DNA of 64,000 nt from Azospirillum baldaniorum (GCF_003119195.2 NZ_CP022254.1:479501-543500), one strand, 5' to 3'; positions 26,920-36,195 are shown, counted from the first letter of the stretch. Translations and numbers: made by a program. Notes: generated from the sequence alone by a model not told the origin.

Positions 26920-27774
26920 TCAGAACCTGCCGCGCAGCGCCGCCCAGGCCAGCTTGGCGTGGCGCAGCGGGTGGGGCATCAGAACGCGCGCGGCGAAGGG
27001 GTCGTTGCCCTCCCGCGCCAGCGCGTCCAGATGCAGCCCGGCCAGCACCGCCGGCAGCAGGGCCGGCAGGGCGGCGCGCGGCACAGAGCGGCGCAGCGCG
27101 CGGGCCTTCGCCAGATGGTCGCGGGCGGCCTCCGCCACCTCGCGCGCCACGGGGCGCAGCTCGGGGGTGGAGCGCAGCTCGAACAGGTCGCCCTGCTTGG
27201 CGCCGTGCGCGGCCATGCGGTCGGCGGGGAGAAGCTGGCGGTGCTGGCGGGCGTGGAAGGGCACCGCCCGGACGATGCCGGCCAGCGCGTAGCCGATCCC
27301 GGCCTGACGCCCGGCCTCCATCGCCTCGGCCCCCTTCGCGCCGAGGATCTCCAGCGCGAGCTGGACGAGCGGCGCGCCGGTGACCTCCGCGTAGTTGACG
27401 AGGCAGGACAAGTTGGCCGGCGGGGTGTCGTCCAGATCGGCCTCCCGCGCGTCGATCAGCCGGTCGAACAGGGAGCGGCTCAACCCGCCCTCCCGCACGG
27501 CGGCGGCCAGCGGCTCCATCACCGCGTGCTTGGGCACGGCGCCGCCCTCGTAGATCTTGTCCAGCCCGTCGCGCCAGAACTGCAGCCGCATCTGGCCCAG
27601 CACCGGTTCGGTCACCACCTCGCGGGTCTTGGCGATCTCCAGGTTGAAGGCGTAGAGGGCGAACAGCGATTCGCGGCGCTCCGCCGGGGCGAAAAGGCAC
27701 GTCAGGAAACGGTCGTTGTCATATTTCCTCACCTCCCGTCCGCAATAGGACAGGTCGGGGGTCGCCTTCGCCAT
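26920..27774 (-). CDS. Squalene/phytoene-synthase-like protein, NDUFAF6 type
   Basis: 284 residues of the trans-isoprenyl synthase fold, beginning LSYCGREVRKYDNDRFLTCLFAPAERRESL. The Asp-rich substrate motif of true synthases is absent: at that place it reads FNLEIAKTREVV, with QFWRDGLDKI following. This matches the alphaproteobacterial homologues of the mitochondrial complex I assembly factor NDUFAF6, so a non-enzymatic assembly role is more likely than terpenoid synthesis. It is divergent from hpnC over a 120-bp shared promoter region and convergent with the chemoreceptor gene. Confidence 0.8.
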   Translation of the reverse strand: MAKATPDLSYCGREVRKYDNDRFLTCLFAPAERRESLFALYAFNLEIAKTREVVTEPVLGQMRLQFWRDGLDKIYEGGAVPKHAVMEPLAAAVREGGLSRSLFDRLIDAREADLDDTPPANLSCLVNYAEVTGAPLVQLALEILGAKGAEAMEAGRQAGIGYALAGIVRAVPFHARQHRQLLPADRMAAHGAKQGDLFELRSTPELRPVAREVAEAARDHLAKARALRRSVPRAALPALLPAVLAGLHLDALAREGNDPFAARVLMPHPLRHAKLAWAALRGRF

Positions 27775-27894
27775 GTGATGCCTGTTCTGGAAAAATGGGG
27801 GTGGCACAGTTTGGAAGCGGGGCAAAGCCCGCAAGCGCCTTATATTAGGCAGACAGGCTCTCCACACCAGCCCCGACGCGCAGCAGGCGGAACA

Positions 27895-28767
27895 ATGGCC
27901 GATTTCAACGTCGCCCCCACCAAGCCCCGCAAACCCAGCCCGGTCGCCCGCAAGGACGCGGACTCGGAGAATTTTCCGGTCGCCTCGCGCCTGCTCCCGA
28001 AGCATCTCAGGCCGCATGTCATGGCCTTCTACCGATTCGTCCGGCTGGGCGACGACATCGCCGACGATCCCGATCTCGAGCCGGAGACCAAGCTCGCCTA
28101 TCTGGAGGCGCTGGAACGCTCACTGACCACCGGGCAGGCCAAGCACGCCTATCTGAAGCCGGCGCTGGACCTGCGCGCCAGCCTGCAGGCGACCGGCGTC
28201 AGCGACCGCCACCCCCGGCAGGTGCTGCGCGCCTTCCGGCGCGACGCGGTGGGCGCGCGCTGCCACAGCTGGAGCGACCTGCTGCTCTACTGCCGCTTCT
28301 CCGCCAACCCGGTCGGGCGCTACCTGCTGGACCTGCATGGCGAAGGCGTGGCCGCCGGGCCGGCGTCGGACGCGCTGTGCACCGCCCTCCAAGTGCTGAA
28401 CCACCTTCAGGACTGCCGGGAGGACTGGAGCCAGCTCGGGCGCTGCTACATCCCGCTGGTCTGGTTCGACGATTCGGCGATCAGCGTCGAGCGGCTGGTC
28501 GAGACGGAGAGCGACGCCAAGCTGCGCGCCATCTTCGACCGCACGCTGGAGCACACCGACCGGTTGCTGGAACGCGCCGCCCCCCTGCCCGGCCTGATCC
28601 AGCACCGCGGGCTGCGGATGGAGGCGTCGGTGATCCTCAGCCTCGCCGAATCACTGGCGCAGCGGCTGCGCAGCCGCGACCCGCTGAAGAAGCGGGTGGT
28701 GCTCGGCACGCATCATAAGCTGTTCGCCACCGCACGCGGGCTGGCGCGCGCCATCGGGAGCAAATAG
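27895..28767 (+). CDS. hpnC: Hydroxysqualene synthase HpnC
   Basis: 290 residues. Converts presqualene diphosphate to hydroxysqualene. Signatures: SENFPVASRLLPKHLRPHV at the N-terminus, first Asp motif in RLGDDIADDP and the second in LQDCREDWSQLGRCYIP. The ATG at 27895 fits the family length; the frame upstream is the shadow of the divergent gene. First gene of hpnCDE, which together make squalene for hopanoid membrane lipids. Confidence 0.95.
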   Translation: MADFNVAPTKPRKPSPVARKDADSENFPVASRLLPKHLRPHVMAFYRFVRLGDDIADDPDLEPETKLAYLEALERSLTTGQAKHAYLKPALDLRASLQATGVSDRHPRQVLRAFRRDAVGARCHSWSDLLLYCRFSANPVGRYLLDLHGEGVAAGPASDALCTALQVLNHLQDCREDWSQLGRCYIPLVWFDDSAISVERLVETESDAKLRAIFDRTLEHTDRLLERAAPLPGLIQHRGLRMEASVILSLAESLAQRLRSRDPLKKRVVLGTHHKLFATARGLARAIGSK

Positions 28768-28806
28768 ACTCCGCCCCCTTCGACCGCCACCACGCAGGAC
28801 CGACGT

Positions 28807-29742
28807 ATGCCGCAGCCATCGCTGGATTCGACACAGAGCGACACCGCCGGCAGCCCGGCTGCCGCGGCGGCGGCGGTGACCGGACGGTCGGGCAGCACCT
28901 TCTACTGGCCGATGCTGCTTCTCCCCCGCTCAAAGCGGGCGGCGATGTTCGCCATCTACGCCTTCTGCCGGCGAATCGACGACATCGCGGACGAGCCCGG
29001 CGAACCCGCGGAGAAGCGCGCGGCGATCGACGCCTGGAGGACGGAGATCCGCGGCCTCTATGCCGGCGGCGCGCCGTCCAGCTCCCTGGGGGCGGCGCTG
29101 AAGGGTGCTATCGAACGCTACGGCCTGCCGCGGGGCGAGTTGGAAGCGCTGATCGACGGCATGGCGATGGACATCCCGGCGGACGACGGCAACGGGTCCG
29201 GCAGCAGCGGCGGCATGACCGGCCCGGCGCTGCCGACCCTGCGGCTCTATTGCCGCCGCGTCGCCGGCGCGGTGGGCATGCTGGCGATTCGCGTGTTCGA
29301 CCGGGCGGACGCCTCCACCGAGGCCTTCGCCCTGGCGCTGGGCGAGGCGTTGCAGCTGACCAACATCCTGCGCGACCTGACGGAGGACGCGGAGATCGGC
29401 CGCCTCTACCTGCCGCGCGAGTTGCTCGACGATGCCGGCATCGGCAGCTCCGACCCCGCCACGGTGCTTGCCCACCCCAACCTGCCCCAGACCTGCGAGG
29501 CGCTGGCGGTTTTGGCCGAGGAGCGCTTCGCCGAGGCGCGACGGGCGCTCGCCGAGGGGCAGTCCGCCGGACGGCGCGGTTCGCTGTGGGCGGCGGTCGC
29601 CATGATGGTGCTGTACCACCGGCTGCTGGTGCGCCTGCGCGCCCGGGGCTGGCGCGATCTCGACCAGCGGGTGCGGGTCGGCAAGCGCGAATGCGCCCTG
29701 GTGGCCGTGCGCTGCGCGCTCGGCTATCCGCCCGCCGCCTGA
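28807..29742 (+). CDS. hpnD: Presqualene diphosphate synthase HpnD
   Basis: 311 residues. Condenses two farnesyl diphosphates to presqualene diphosphate. The first Asp-rich motif is in AFCRRIDDIADEPGE, the second in LTNILRDLTEDAEIGRLYLP, both as in active trans-isoprenyl synthases. The Ala-rich N-terminal 25 residues are variable. It is 39 bases after hpnC and 8 bases before hpnE. Confidence 0.95.
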   Translation: MPQPSLDSTQSDTAGSPAAAAAAVTGRSGSTFYWPMLLLPRSKRAAMFAIYAFCRRIDDIADEPGEPAEKRAAIDAWRTEIRGLYAGGAPSSSLGAALKGAIERYGLPRGELEALIDGMAMDIPADDGNGSGSSGGMTGPALPTLRLYCRRVAGAVGMLAIRVFDRADASTEAFALALGEALQLTNILRDLTEDAEIGRLYLPRELLDDAGIGSSDPATVLAHPNLPQTCEALAVLAEERFAEARRALAEGQSAGRRGSLWAAVAMMVLYHRLLVRLRARGWRDLDQRVRVGKRECALVAVRCALGYPPAA

Positions 29743-29750
29743 CGGGCGTC

Positions 29751-31067
29751 TTGGGCACCGTCCACATCGTCGGCGCCGGCCTTGCCGGCCTGTCCGCCGC
29801 CGTCCGCCTGACCGAGGCCGGACGGCGGGTCGTCTTGCATGAGAGCGCGCCGCAGGCCGGGGGGCGCTGCCGCTCCTTTTACGACGCCACCCTGAACCGC
29901 GTGGTGGACAACGGCAGCCATCTGGCGCTCAGCGGCAACCGCTCCCTGCTCGGCTATCTGGAGCGCATCGGCGCCGGCGGCGCCCTGACCGAGCTGCGCC
30001 CCGCCGCCTTTCCCTTCCTCGACCTCGGCAGCGGCGAGCGCTGGTGCCTGCGGCCCGGCGGGCTGTGGCTGTTCGACAAGGCGCGCCGCGTGCCGGGAAG
30101 CCGCCCCGCCGATTACCTCGCCGCCCTGCGGACGCTGACGGCCCGCCCCGAGGCGGCGGTGGCCGACGCCCTGCCCCCCGGCGGAGCGCTGTACGAACGT
30201 CTGTGGCGGCCGCTGGCCGTGTCGGTGATGAACGGGGCACCGGAGCGGGTGTCCGCCCGTCTGTTCGGGGCCGTGCTGCGGGAAACGCTGCTGCGCGGCG
30301 AGGCCGCCTGCCGCCCCCTGTTCGCGGAGAAGGGCCTGTCCGCCGCCCTGGTCGATCCGGCGGTGGCGTGGCTGGAACGGCACGGTGCCGAGCTGCGCAC
30401 CGGAGTGCGGGTGGACGGGCTGGAGCGCGCGGGTGATCGTGTGGCCGCCCTGTCGGTGGATGGGGAGCGCATCGCGCTTGGCAACGACGACGCGGTGGTC
30501 CTGGCGGTGCCCGCCTGGATCGCCGAGCGTCTGCTTCCCGAGGCGCTGCCCGTTTCCCCTCCGGCCGCCGGGCGTGCCATCGTCAACGCCCACTTCCGCC
30601 TGCCAGCCCCGATCGACCTGCCGGGCGGCCTGCCCTTCCTGGGATTGGTGGGCGGAACGGCGGACTGGCTGTTCCGGCGCGGCGACGTGCTGTCGGTGAC
30701 GGTCAGCGACGCCGACGCGCTCGCCGGTCAGCCCGCCGAAGCGCTCGCTGCCACCCTGTGGCGCGACGTGGCGAAGGCAATGGGCGCGCCCGACATGGCC
30801 CTGCCGCCTTTCCGAATCATCAAGGAGCGCCGGGCGACTCCGGACCAGCCCCCTGTCCATGCGGCGAATCGCCCCGGTGCCCGAACCGCTTTGAAAAACC
30901 TTATTCTGGCCGGCGATTGGACGAAGATGGGGCTTCCGGCGACACTCGAAGGTGCGGTTCGCTCCGGCGAGTTCGCCGCACGCGCGGTCCTGAACGCAAG
31001 GATTACCACCTTTTCGCGCCTCGGCCTTTTTCCAGCCTTCACTTTGCCGCGCCGCGGGCCTATTTGA
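29751..31067 (+). CDS. hpnE: Hydroxysqualene dehydroxylase HpnE
   Basis: 438 residues with a TTG start at 29751, the only start codon in frame close after the hpnD stop and directly before the FAD fingerprint VHIVGAGLAGLSAAVRLTEAG. FAD-dependent amine-oxidase-like protein that reduces hydroxysqualene to squalene. Further marks: HESAPQAGGRCRSFYD, NGSHLALSGN, and the C-terminal NLILAGDWTKMGLPATLEGAVRSG FAD-binding end. It completes the hpnCDE route. No squalene-hopene cyclase gene follows; it must be elsewhere. Confidence 0.95.
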   Translation: MGTVHIVGAGLAGLSAAVRLTEAGRRVVLHESAPQAGGRCRSFYDATLNRVVDNGSHLALSGNRSLLGYLERIGAGGALTELRPAAFPFLDLGSGERWCLRPGGLWLFDKARRVPGSRPADYLAALRTLTARPEAAVADALPPGGALYERLWRPLAVSVMNGAPERVSARLFGAVLRETLLRGEAACRPLFAEKGLSAALVDPAVAWLERHGAELRTGVRVDGLERAGDRVAALSVDGERIALGNDDAVVLAVPAWIAERLLPEALPVSPPAAGRAIVNAHFRLPAPIDLPGGLPFLGLVGGTADWLFRRGDVLSVTVSDADALAGQPAEALAATLWRDVAKAMGAPDMALPPFRIIKERRATPDQPPVHAANRPGARTALKNLILAGDWTKMGLPATLEGAVRSGEFAARAVLNARITTFSRLGLFPAFTLPRRGPI

Positions 31068-31135
31068 GCGGACGGAGGTGCCGTGCCGCAAGGCGCGGGC
31101 CGAGATGGGACAATCCAAGAAGAGAGGGTAACTCA

Positions 31136-31741
31136 ATGGCGTTCGAACTGCCGCCGCTCCCGTATGGCTATGATGCTCTGCAGCCGTTCATGTCGTCGGA
31201 GACGCTGCACCTGCACCACGACAAGCACCACCAGACCTACGTCACCAACCTGAACAACCTGACGAAGGACAGCCCGCTGGCCGACGCCAGCCTGGAAGAC
31301 GTCATCAAGCAGAGCTACGGCGATGCCTCCAAGCAGGGCCTCTTCAACAACGCCGGTCAGGTGTGGAACCACACCTTCTATTGGCAGAGCATGAAGAAGA
31401 ACGGTGGCGGCGCCATCCCGGGCGAGCTTGAGAAGCGCCTGATCGCCGACTTCGGCAGCGTCGACAAGTTCAAGGAAGAGTTCTCGAACGCCGCCATCAC
31501 GCAGTTCGGCTCGGGCTGGGCGTGGCTGTACATCGACGGCGGCAAGCTGAAGGTCACCAAGACCTCCAACGCCGACACGCCGCTGGCCCAGGGCCACTTC
31601 CCGCTGCTGACCGCCGACGTGTGGGAGCACGCCTACTACGTCGACTACCAGAACCGCCGCGCGGACTTCGTGAAGGCGTTCCTGGAGAGCCTGGTGAACT
31701 GGGAGTTCGTGGCCGAGCGCCTGTCGAAGGCCCCGGCCTGA
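31136..31741 (+). CDS. sodB: Superoxide dismutase (Fe type)
   Basis: 201 residues. Dismutates superoxide in the cytoplasm. Metal ligands are in LHLHHDKHHQTYV (His), GQVWNHTFYW (His) and DVWEHAYYVDYQ (Asp and His). The FNNAGQVWNHTFYW block with Gln fits iron SODs. AGAGAGGG lies 8-15 bases before the ATG and a strong terminator follows, so it has its own or a read-through transcript from hpnE, 68 bases upstream. Confidence 0.97.
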   Translation: MAFELPPLPYGYDALQPFMSSETLHLHHDKHHQTYVTNLNNLTKDSPLADASLEDVIKQSYGDASKQGLFNNAGQVWNHTFYWQSMKKNGGGAIPGELEKRLIADFGSVDKFKEEFSNAAITQFGSGWAWLYIDGGKLKVTKTSNADTPLAQGHFPLLTADVWEHAYYVDYQNRRADFVKAFLESLVNWEFVAERLSKAPA

Positions 31742-31769
31742 TCCTTCACCGGATCGCCAGAACGGAAAA

Positions 31770-31794
31770 GGCCCCCGATCCGGGGGCCTTTTTT
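31770..31794 (+). terminator. Rho-independent terminator of sodB
   Basis: Perfect stem GGCCCCCG-ATC-CGGGGGCC followed by TTTTTT, 28 bases after the sodB stop. It also faces the convergent Mth938-domain gene. Confidence 0.93.
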
Positions 31795-31827
31795 GTTGGT
31801 CTCTTCCGGTCGGGCCACCGACCCGGC

Positions 31828-32205
31828 TCACACCGGCAGCAGCGCCGCCCCGACCCGCCGGCCTTCGGCCAGCAGGACGTTGTAGGTGCGGCAGGCCGCC
31901 CCGGTGTCCATCACCTCGACCACCAGCCCGGCGTCCCGCAGGCCCTGGCGCAGCGCCTTGGGCAGAAGCTGCATCCGGGCGCCGGAGCCGAGCAGGAGGA
32001 ACTCCACCCGCGGCTCCGCCTGGATGAGCGGGGTGAAATCCTCCGCCGTCAGGGCGGTGAAGTCCTGGGGGCGCCAGGGCTCCGTGCGGTCGGGAAGGAC
32101 CACGACCGCGCCAGTGCGCCATTGCCCGGACACGCAGAACTGCCCGTCCCCGTAGCCGTCGATGACCTGACGGTCCGACGGGATGATCGGCGTGATGTCC
32201 GCCAT
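31828..32205 (-). CDS. Mth938-like (NDUFAF3 homologue) protein
   Basis: 125 residues of the Mth938/DUF498 family: the N-terminal beta-part (QVIDGYGDGQFCVSGQWRTGAVVVLPD) and FLLLGSGARMQLLPKALRQGLRDAGL..DTGAACRTYNVLLAEGRRV are typical. The mitochondrial relative NDUFAF3 helps assemble complex I; the bacterial role is not settled. It is 27 bases downstream of secF on the same strand, a common alphaproteobacterial linkage. Confidence 0.9.
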   Translation of the reverse strand: MADITPIIPSDRQVIDGYGDGQFCVSGQWRTGAVVVLPDRTEPWRPQDFTALTAEDFTPLIQAEPRVEFLLLGSGARMQLLPKALRQGLRDAGLVVEVMDTGAACRTYNVLLAEGRRVGAALLPV

Positions 32206-32232
32206 CTCTGATCCGTTTCCTGTTCTTGTCGC

Positions 32233-33186
32233 TCAGGGCGTCGGATTGGCGGCCGGGGCCGCGCTCTCCGCCGGCGCGTTGCGGCGCAGCCGGTTCTCGC
32301 CCAGGAACAGCAAGATGGGGGCGGCGATGAAGATGGACGAGGAGGTCGCCAGGAAAATGCCGAAGATGAGAACGATGCCGAAGTCCTGCAGCGCTTCGCC
32401 GCCGAAGAAGGCCAGCGGCAGGATCGACAGCAGCGTCGACATGGAGGTGCCCAGCGTGCGGTTCAGCGTCTCGTTGATCGAGCGGTCGATCAGTTCGCGC
32501 AAAGGCATCTTCTTGTAGATGCGCAGGTTCTCGCGCATGCGGTCATAGACCACGACCTTGTCGTTGGTCGAATAGCCCATGATCGTCAGAATCGCCGCGA
32601 TGGCCGTCAGGTTGAACTGCATCCCGGTGATCGCGTAGAAGCCGACCACCTTCGTCACGTCCAGAAGCAGCGTCACGATGGCGCCCAACCCGAACTGCCA
32701 TTCGAAGCGGAACCAGATGTAGACGAGCATCGCCAGCAGCGCGAGGCCGAGCGCCAGCATGCCGTTGAAGAACAGCTCGCCGCTGACCGACGCGCCGACC
32801 GCCTCGACGCGGCGCACCGTGGTGCCGGGAATCTCCTGGGCGAGCGTGGCCCTCACCTTGTCGGCGGCCACCTGCTGGGCCGCGTCGTCGCCCGGCTGGC
32901 GCTCCAGCCGGATCAGCACGTCCTGGGGCGAGCCGAACTCCTGCAACGCCACCTGCCCCATGTTGAGCTGGTTCAGCGTGTGGCGCAGCGAGGCGAAATC
33001 GGCGGCCTGCGGCGTGCGCGCCTCGATGACGATGCCGCCGCGGAAGTCGATGCCGTAGTTCAGGCCGGGATAGAAGAACAGCACCACCGACGCGATCGAC
33101 AGGAACGCCGACACGATCAGGCCGGCGTGTCGCCCGCGCATGAACTGGATGTTGGTGTTGTCAGGGACCAGACGAAGCCGGAACAT
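32233..33186 (-). CDS. secF: Protein translocase subunit SecF
   Basis: 317 residues. Inner-membrane partner of SecD that uses proton motive force to drive late protein export. TM1 (about 22-42) is followed by NYGIDFRGGIVIEAR, a periplasmic domain, and five more TM segments including GFYAITGMQFNLTAIAAILT, MGYSTNDKVVVYDRMREN and the conserved SINETLNRTLGTSMSTLL. Directly downstream of secD (12 bases). Confidence 0.97.
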   Translation of the reverse strand: MFRLRLVPDNTNIQFMRGRHAGLIVSAFLSIASVVLFFYPGLNYGIDFRGGIVIEARTPQAADFASLRHTLNQLNMGQVALQEFGSPQDVLIRLERQPGDDAAQQVAADKVRATLAQEIPGTTVRRVEAVGASVSGELFFNGMLALGLALLAMLVYIWFRFEWQFGLGAIVTLLLDVTKVVGFYAITGMQFNLTAIAAILTIMGYSTNDKVVVYDRMRENLRIYKKMPLRELIDRSINETLNRTLGTSMSTLLSILPLAFFGGEALQDFGIVLIFGIFLATSSSIFIAAPILLFLGENRLRRNAPAESAAPAANPTP

Positions 33187-33198
33187 GGGAATGACCTC

Positions 33199-34797
33199 TT
33201 ACACCGGCAGGGCGGCCGGCCGCGTCTTGCGCAGCCAACTGACCATCATGAGACGCACGAGCACGGTGGCCGTGAACAGCGAAATCAGGATGCCGAAGGT
33301 GATGGTGACGGCGAAGCCCTTGATCGCGCCGGTGCCCAGCACGAACAGGATGGCCATCTTGATGGCGGTGGTCAGGTTGGCGTCCACGATGGTGGAGTAG
33401 GCGCGGCTGAAGCCGGCCTCGACCGAGCCGAAGACGCCGCGGCCCTTCTTGGTCTCCTCGCGGACACGCTCGTTGATCAGGATGTTGGCGTCGACCGCCA
33501 GACCGAGCGACAGCAGGATACCGGCGATGCCCGGCAGGGTCAGCGTCGCCTGGAGCAGCGACAGCGCGGCCAGCGTCAGGACGGTGTTGACCAGAAGGGC
33601 GAAGCAGGCGAAGGCCCCGAACAGACCGTAGGCGGCGATCATGTAGGCGCAGACCAGCACAAAGCCGATGCCCACCGCCATCAGGCCGGCGCGGATCGAA
33701 TCGGCGCCGAGGTCGGGACCGACCGTGCGCTCCTCGATCACCTTCAGCGGGGCCGGCAGCGCGCCGGCGCGCAGCAGCACGGCGAGGTCGTTGGCGTCGG
33801 CGGCGGTGAAGTTGCCGCTGATCTGGCCGCGTCCGCCGGTGATCGGCTCGCGGATCACCGGGGCGCTGATGACCTTGTTGTCGAGCACGATGGCGAAGGG
33901 CCGGCCGACGTTGGCGCGGGTCACATCGGCGAAGCGGCGGGCGCCGATGCTGTCGAATTCGAAATTGACCACCCACTCGCCGGTCTGCGGGTTGCTGCCC
34001 GCGGTGGCGTTGGTCAGGTTGGCGCCGTCCACCTCGACCTTCTTGCGGATGACGTAGGCGCTCTGCGCCCGCCCGCCTTCCGCCGAGGGCAGGATGTCGG
34101 TGCCCGGAGGGGCGCGGCCGGCGCTCGGGTCGGCGTTCATGTCGACCAGACGGAAGGTCATCTTCGCGGTGGTGCCGAGAAGCCGCTTCACGCGGTCCGG
34201 GTCCTCGACGCCGGGAAGCTGGACCAGGATGCGGTCGGCGCCCTGGCGGGCGATGGTCGGCTCGTTGACGCCGGTCTCGTCGATGCGGCGCCGCACGATC
34301 TCGATGGATTGCTCGATGGCCTGGGTGGCGCGCTCGCGCAGGGCGATCTCACTGAGCCGGGCGGTGACGCTGCCGCCGCTGGCGGTGACCTCCAGGTCCG
34401 GCTGGCCGCCGCCGAGCGGTCCGCCGCCGATGGTGTTGGCGAGCTGGCGCAGCGCCCGCACCGCCGTGTCGGCCTGCGCCGGGTCGCGGAGCTGCACGGT
34501 GATGCCGCGGTCGCCCGGGTTGATCGCCGTGTAGCCGACATTGTCGTTGCGCAGCTGGGTGCGCGCCGAATCGACCAGACCTTCGACGCGGTCACGGATG
34601 ACCGCGCCCATGTCCACCTCGAGCAGCAGGTGCGACCCGCCGCGCAGGTCGAGGCCGAGGTTGACCCGGTTGTGCGCGTACCAGTTCGGCAGGGCCGACA
34701 ACGTCTCACGGCTGAGAAAGTTCGGCAGCGTGAGGATGGTCCCGAGCACGCAGATCGCGACGATCAGAAAAATCTTCCAGCGCGGAAAATACAGCAT
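33199..34797 (-). CDS. secD: Protein translocase subunit SecD
   Basis: 532 residues. TM1 (about 7-25), a large periplasmic region starting GLDLRGGSHLLLEVDMG and carrying RRIDETGVNEPTIARQGADR, then five TM segments with LPGIAGILLSLGLAVDANIL and INERVREETKKGRG. With SecF and YajC it forms the SecDF-YajC complex that pulls exported proteins through SecYEG. Operon order yajC-secD-secF. Confidence 0.97.
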   Translation of the reverse strand: MLYFPRWKIFLIVAICVLGTILTLPNFLSRETLSALPNWYAHNRVNLGLDLRGGSHLLLEVDMGAVIRDRVEGLVDSARTQLRNDNVGYTAINPGDRGITVQLRDPAQADTAVRALRQLANTIGGGPLGGGQPDLEVTASGGSVTARLSEIALRERATQAIEQSIEIVRRRIDETGVNEPTIARQGADRILVQLPGVEDPDRVKRLLGTTAKMTFRLVDMNADPSAGRAPPGTDILPSAEGGRAQSAYVIRKKVEVDGANLTNATAGSNPQTGEWVVNFEFDSIGARRFADVTRANVGRPFAIVLDNKVISAPVIREPITGGRGQISGNFTAADANDLAVLLRAGALPAPLKVIEERTVGPDLGADSIRAGLMAVGIGFVLVCAYMIAAYGLFGAFACFALLVNTVLTLAALSLLQATLTLPGIAGILLSLGLAVDANILINERVREETKKGRGVFGSVEAGFSRAYSTIVDANLTTAIKMAILFVLGTGAIKGFAVTITFGILISLFTATVLVRLMMVSWLRKTRPAALPV

Positions 34798-34833
34798 TCG
34801 TAAACCAGTCCCGTTCGCTACCGGAGAACCGCG

Positions 34834-35205
34834 TTACTTGCGGTCCACGACCTTCTCTTCAGCCTTCTCGTCGGCGCTCTTGGCCGGCTCGGACTTCGAC
34901 AGCACGAGGTTCACGGTGGAGCGCATGACGCGGACGCGGACGTTCTCGGCGATCTCGACCTGAAGCTCGTCGTCCGGGCCGACCTTGGTGATCGTGCCGA
35001 TGATGCCGCCGCCGGTCACCACGCGGTCACCGCGGCGGATGGACTCCAGCATGCCCTTGTGTTCCTTCATCTTCTTCTGCTGCGGACGGATCAGCAGGAA
35101 ATAGAAGACGACGAAAATCAGAATCAGCGGCAGGAACTGCACGATCATGTCGGCCCCACCGGCGGCGGGCGCGGCGGTCTGTGCATAGGCCGTCGAAACG
35201 AACAT
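34834..35205 (-). CDS. yajC: Preprotein translocase subunit YajC
   Basis: 123 residues. A single TM (FLPLILIFVVFYFLLIRPQQ, about 23-42) and a small cytoplasmic domain with GDRVVTGGGIIGTITKV. First gene of yajC-secD-secF. The C-terminal tail is charged (DEKAEEKVVDRK). The N-terminus starts FVSTAYAQ, as in other alphaproteobacterial YajC. Confidence 0.95.
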   Translation of the reverse strand: MFVSTAYAQTAAPAAGGADMIVQFLPLILIFVVFYFLLIRPQQKKMKEHKGMLESIRRGDRVVTGGGIIGTITKVGPDDELQVEIAENVRVRVMRSTVNLVLSKSEPAKSADEKAEEKVVDRK

Positions 35206-35316
35206 CTGGAGGCTCCCTGTGGTTTGGTTCCGAAGGCGCAGCGGGCGCTCGCGGACGCGGCGACTATAACGGTCCGGGCCGTCGATGCAATGGAATAGGG
35301 GTACGTCCGCCGGGCT

Positions 35317-36057
35317 TCAAGGGCCGCGGCTGTCCATCACGGCAAAGAGAAGCAGGAAGCGGCGCGTGCAGGGCGCCTCCACCGGCTCCACCCCATGGAA
35401 GGACCGGTCGGACGGCGCGTAGGCCAGGAGATGGTTCGGCAGGAAGGGCGCTGTGCCGGCCAGCTCGAAATCCTCGCGCGGGAACCGTTCGGTCGAGCGC
35501 CCGGCGTTGGCGGTGAAGGACGGGTCGCGGGGCCGGTACAGCGCCGTGCCGAGATCGGGGCGGCGGCCGTCCGCCGGCATGTAGAGCAGCATGGACAGGA
35601 AGGTGCCGAACACGTCGGTGTGGGGCAGCATGGCGTGGCCCGCATGGTCCTCGACCAGACGCGCGTAGACCATGGCCGGCCGGCTTCCGATCGGCGTTTC
35701 CAGCTTGGCGGCGAGCGAGGGGAAGCGCGGCGCCAGCCGCCTCAGCGTCTCCGGCCCGAACAGGCAGTCGCGAACCTCCCGCCAGACCGCTTCGGCCTCC
35801 GGCTCCATCTCCCTCAGATTGCGGTCGGTCAGGACCATCTGATAGCGCTGGGGAAGGCTGTCCATCTGCAGGAGGGCCAGCGCCTCGAACCTCGGCCACT
35901 GGGCGACGGCGCGGGCGTAGAGGTCCGCCGGCAGGGCGTCCGGCACCACCAGATGCGGAAAGGGGTCCTCGCGAAGGGGCGTCTCCTCCAGCCGCCGCAG
36001 CACATGTTCGGCGCTCCCCGCCGGCTTCGGGAGATCGGTGGAACGTTCTGCGTGCAT
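35317..36057 (-). CDS. 2OG-Fe(II) oxygenase-like protein
   Basis: 246 residues from the ATG at 36057. The distal part has the double-stranded beta-helix pattern with H146-x-D148 (LPHTDVFGTFLSMLLYMP), a distal His at 221 (SFHGVEPV) and Arg 232/233 that could bind 2-oxoglutarate. The N-terminal part begins FPHLVVPDALPADLYARAVAQWP, as in small prolyl-hydroxylase-like proteins. Substrate unknown; these proteins can hydroxylate proteins or sugars. It sits between yajC and the DUF815 ATPase, where most relatives have no such gene. Confidence 0.7.
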   Translation of the reverse strand: MHAERSTDLPKPAGSAEHVLRRLEETPLREDPFPHLVVPDALPADLYARAVAQWPRFEALALLQMDSLPQRYQMVLTDRNLREMEPEAEAVWREVRDCLFGPETLRRLAPRFPSLAAKLETPIGSRPAMVYARLVEDHAGHAMLPHTDVFGTFLSMLLYMPADGRRPDLGTALYRPRDPSFTANAGRSTERFPREDFELAGTAPFLPNHLLAYAPSDRSFHGVEPVEAPCTRRFLLLFAVMDSRGP

Positions 36058-36195
36058 GGCCGGCCCTCGGTTCGCGCTTGGCGCACCATAGCGGCGCGCA
36101 CGCCTCCCCCGCAAGCGCGCCTCCTTGTCCGGCGCCGGGCCGGCGGGTTAGGGTCGGCGCAACGAAACCGGAAGAAACGCCTGCGAAGGAACACG

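Noticed and set aside
26907..26924. Hairpin CTGACC/GGTCAG between the chemoreceptor and NDUFAF6-like genes
   Set aside because: Only 6 bp, no T-run, and partly within stop codons; likely chance.
26920..27774. Third hopanoid synthase (another HpnC/HpnD)
   Set aside because: The Asp-rich substrate-binding motif is missing and the sequence reads as NDUFAF6-type.
32980..34803. Open frame of 607 codons opposite secD and secF
   Set aside because: Shadow of two certain genes.
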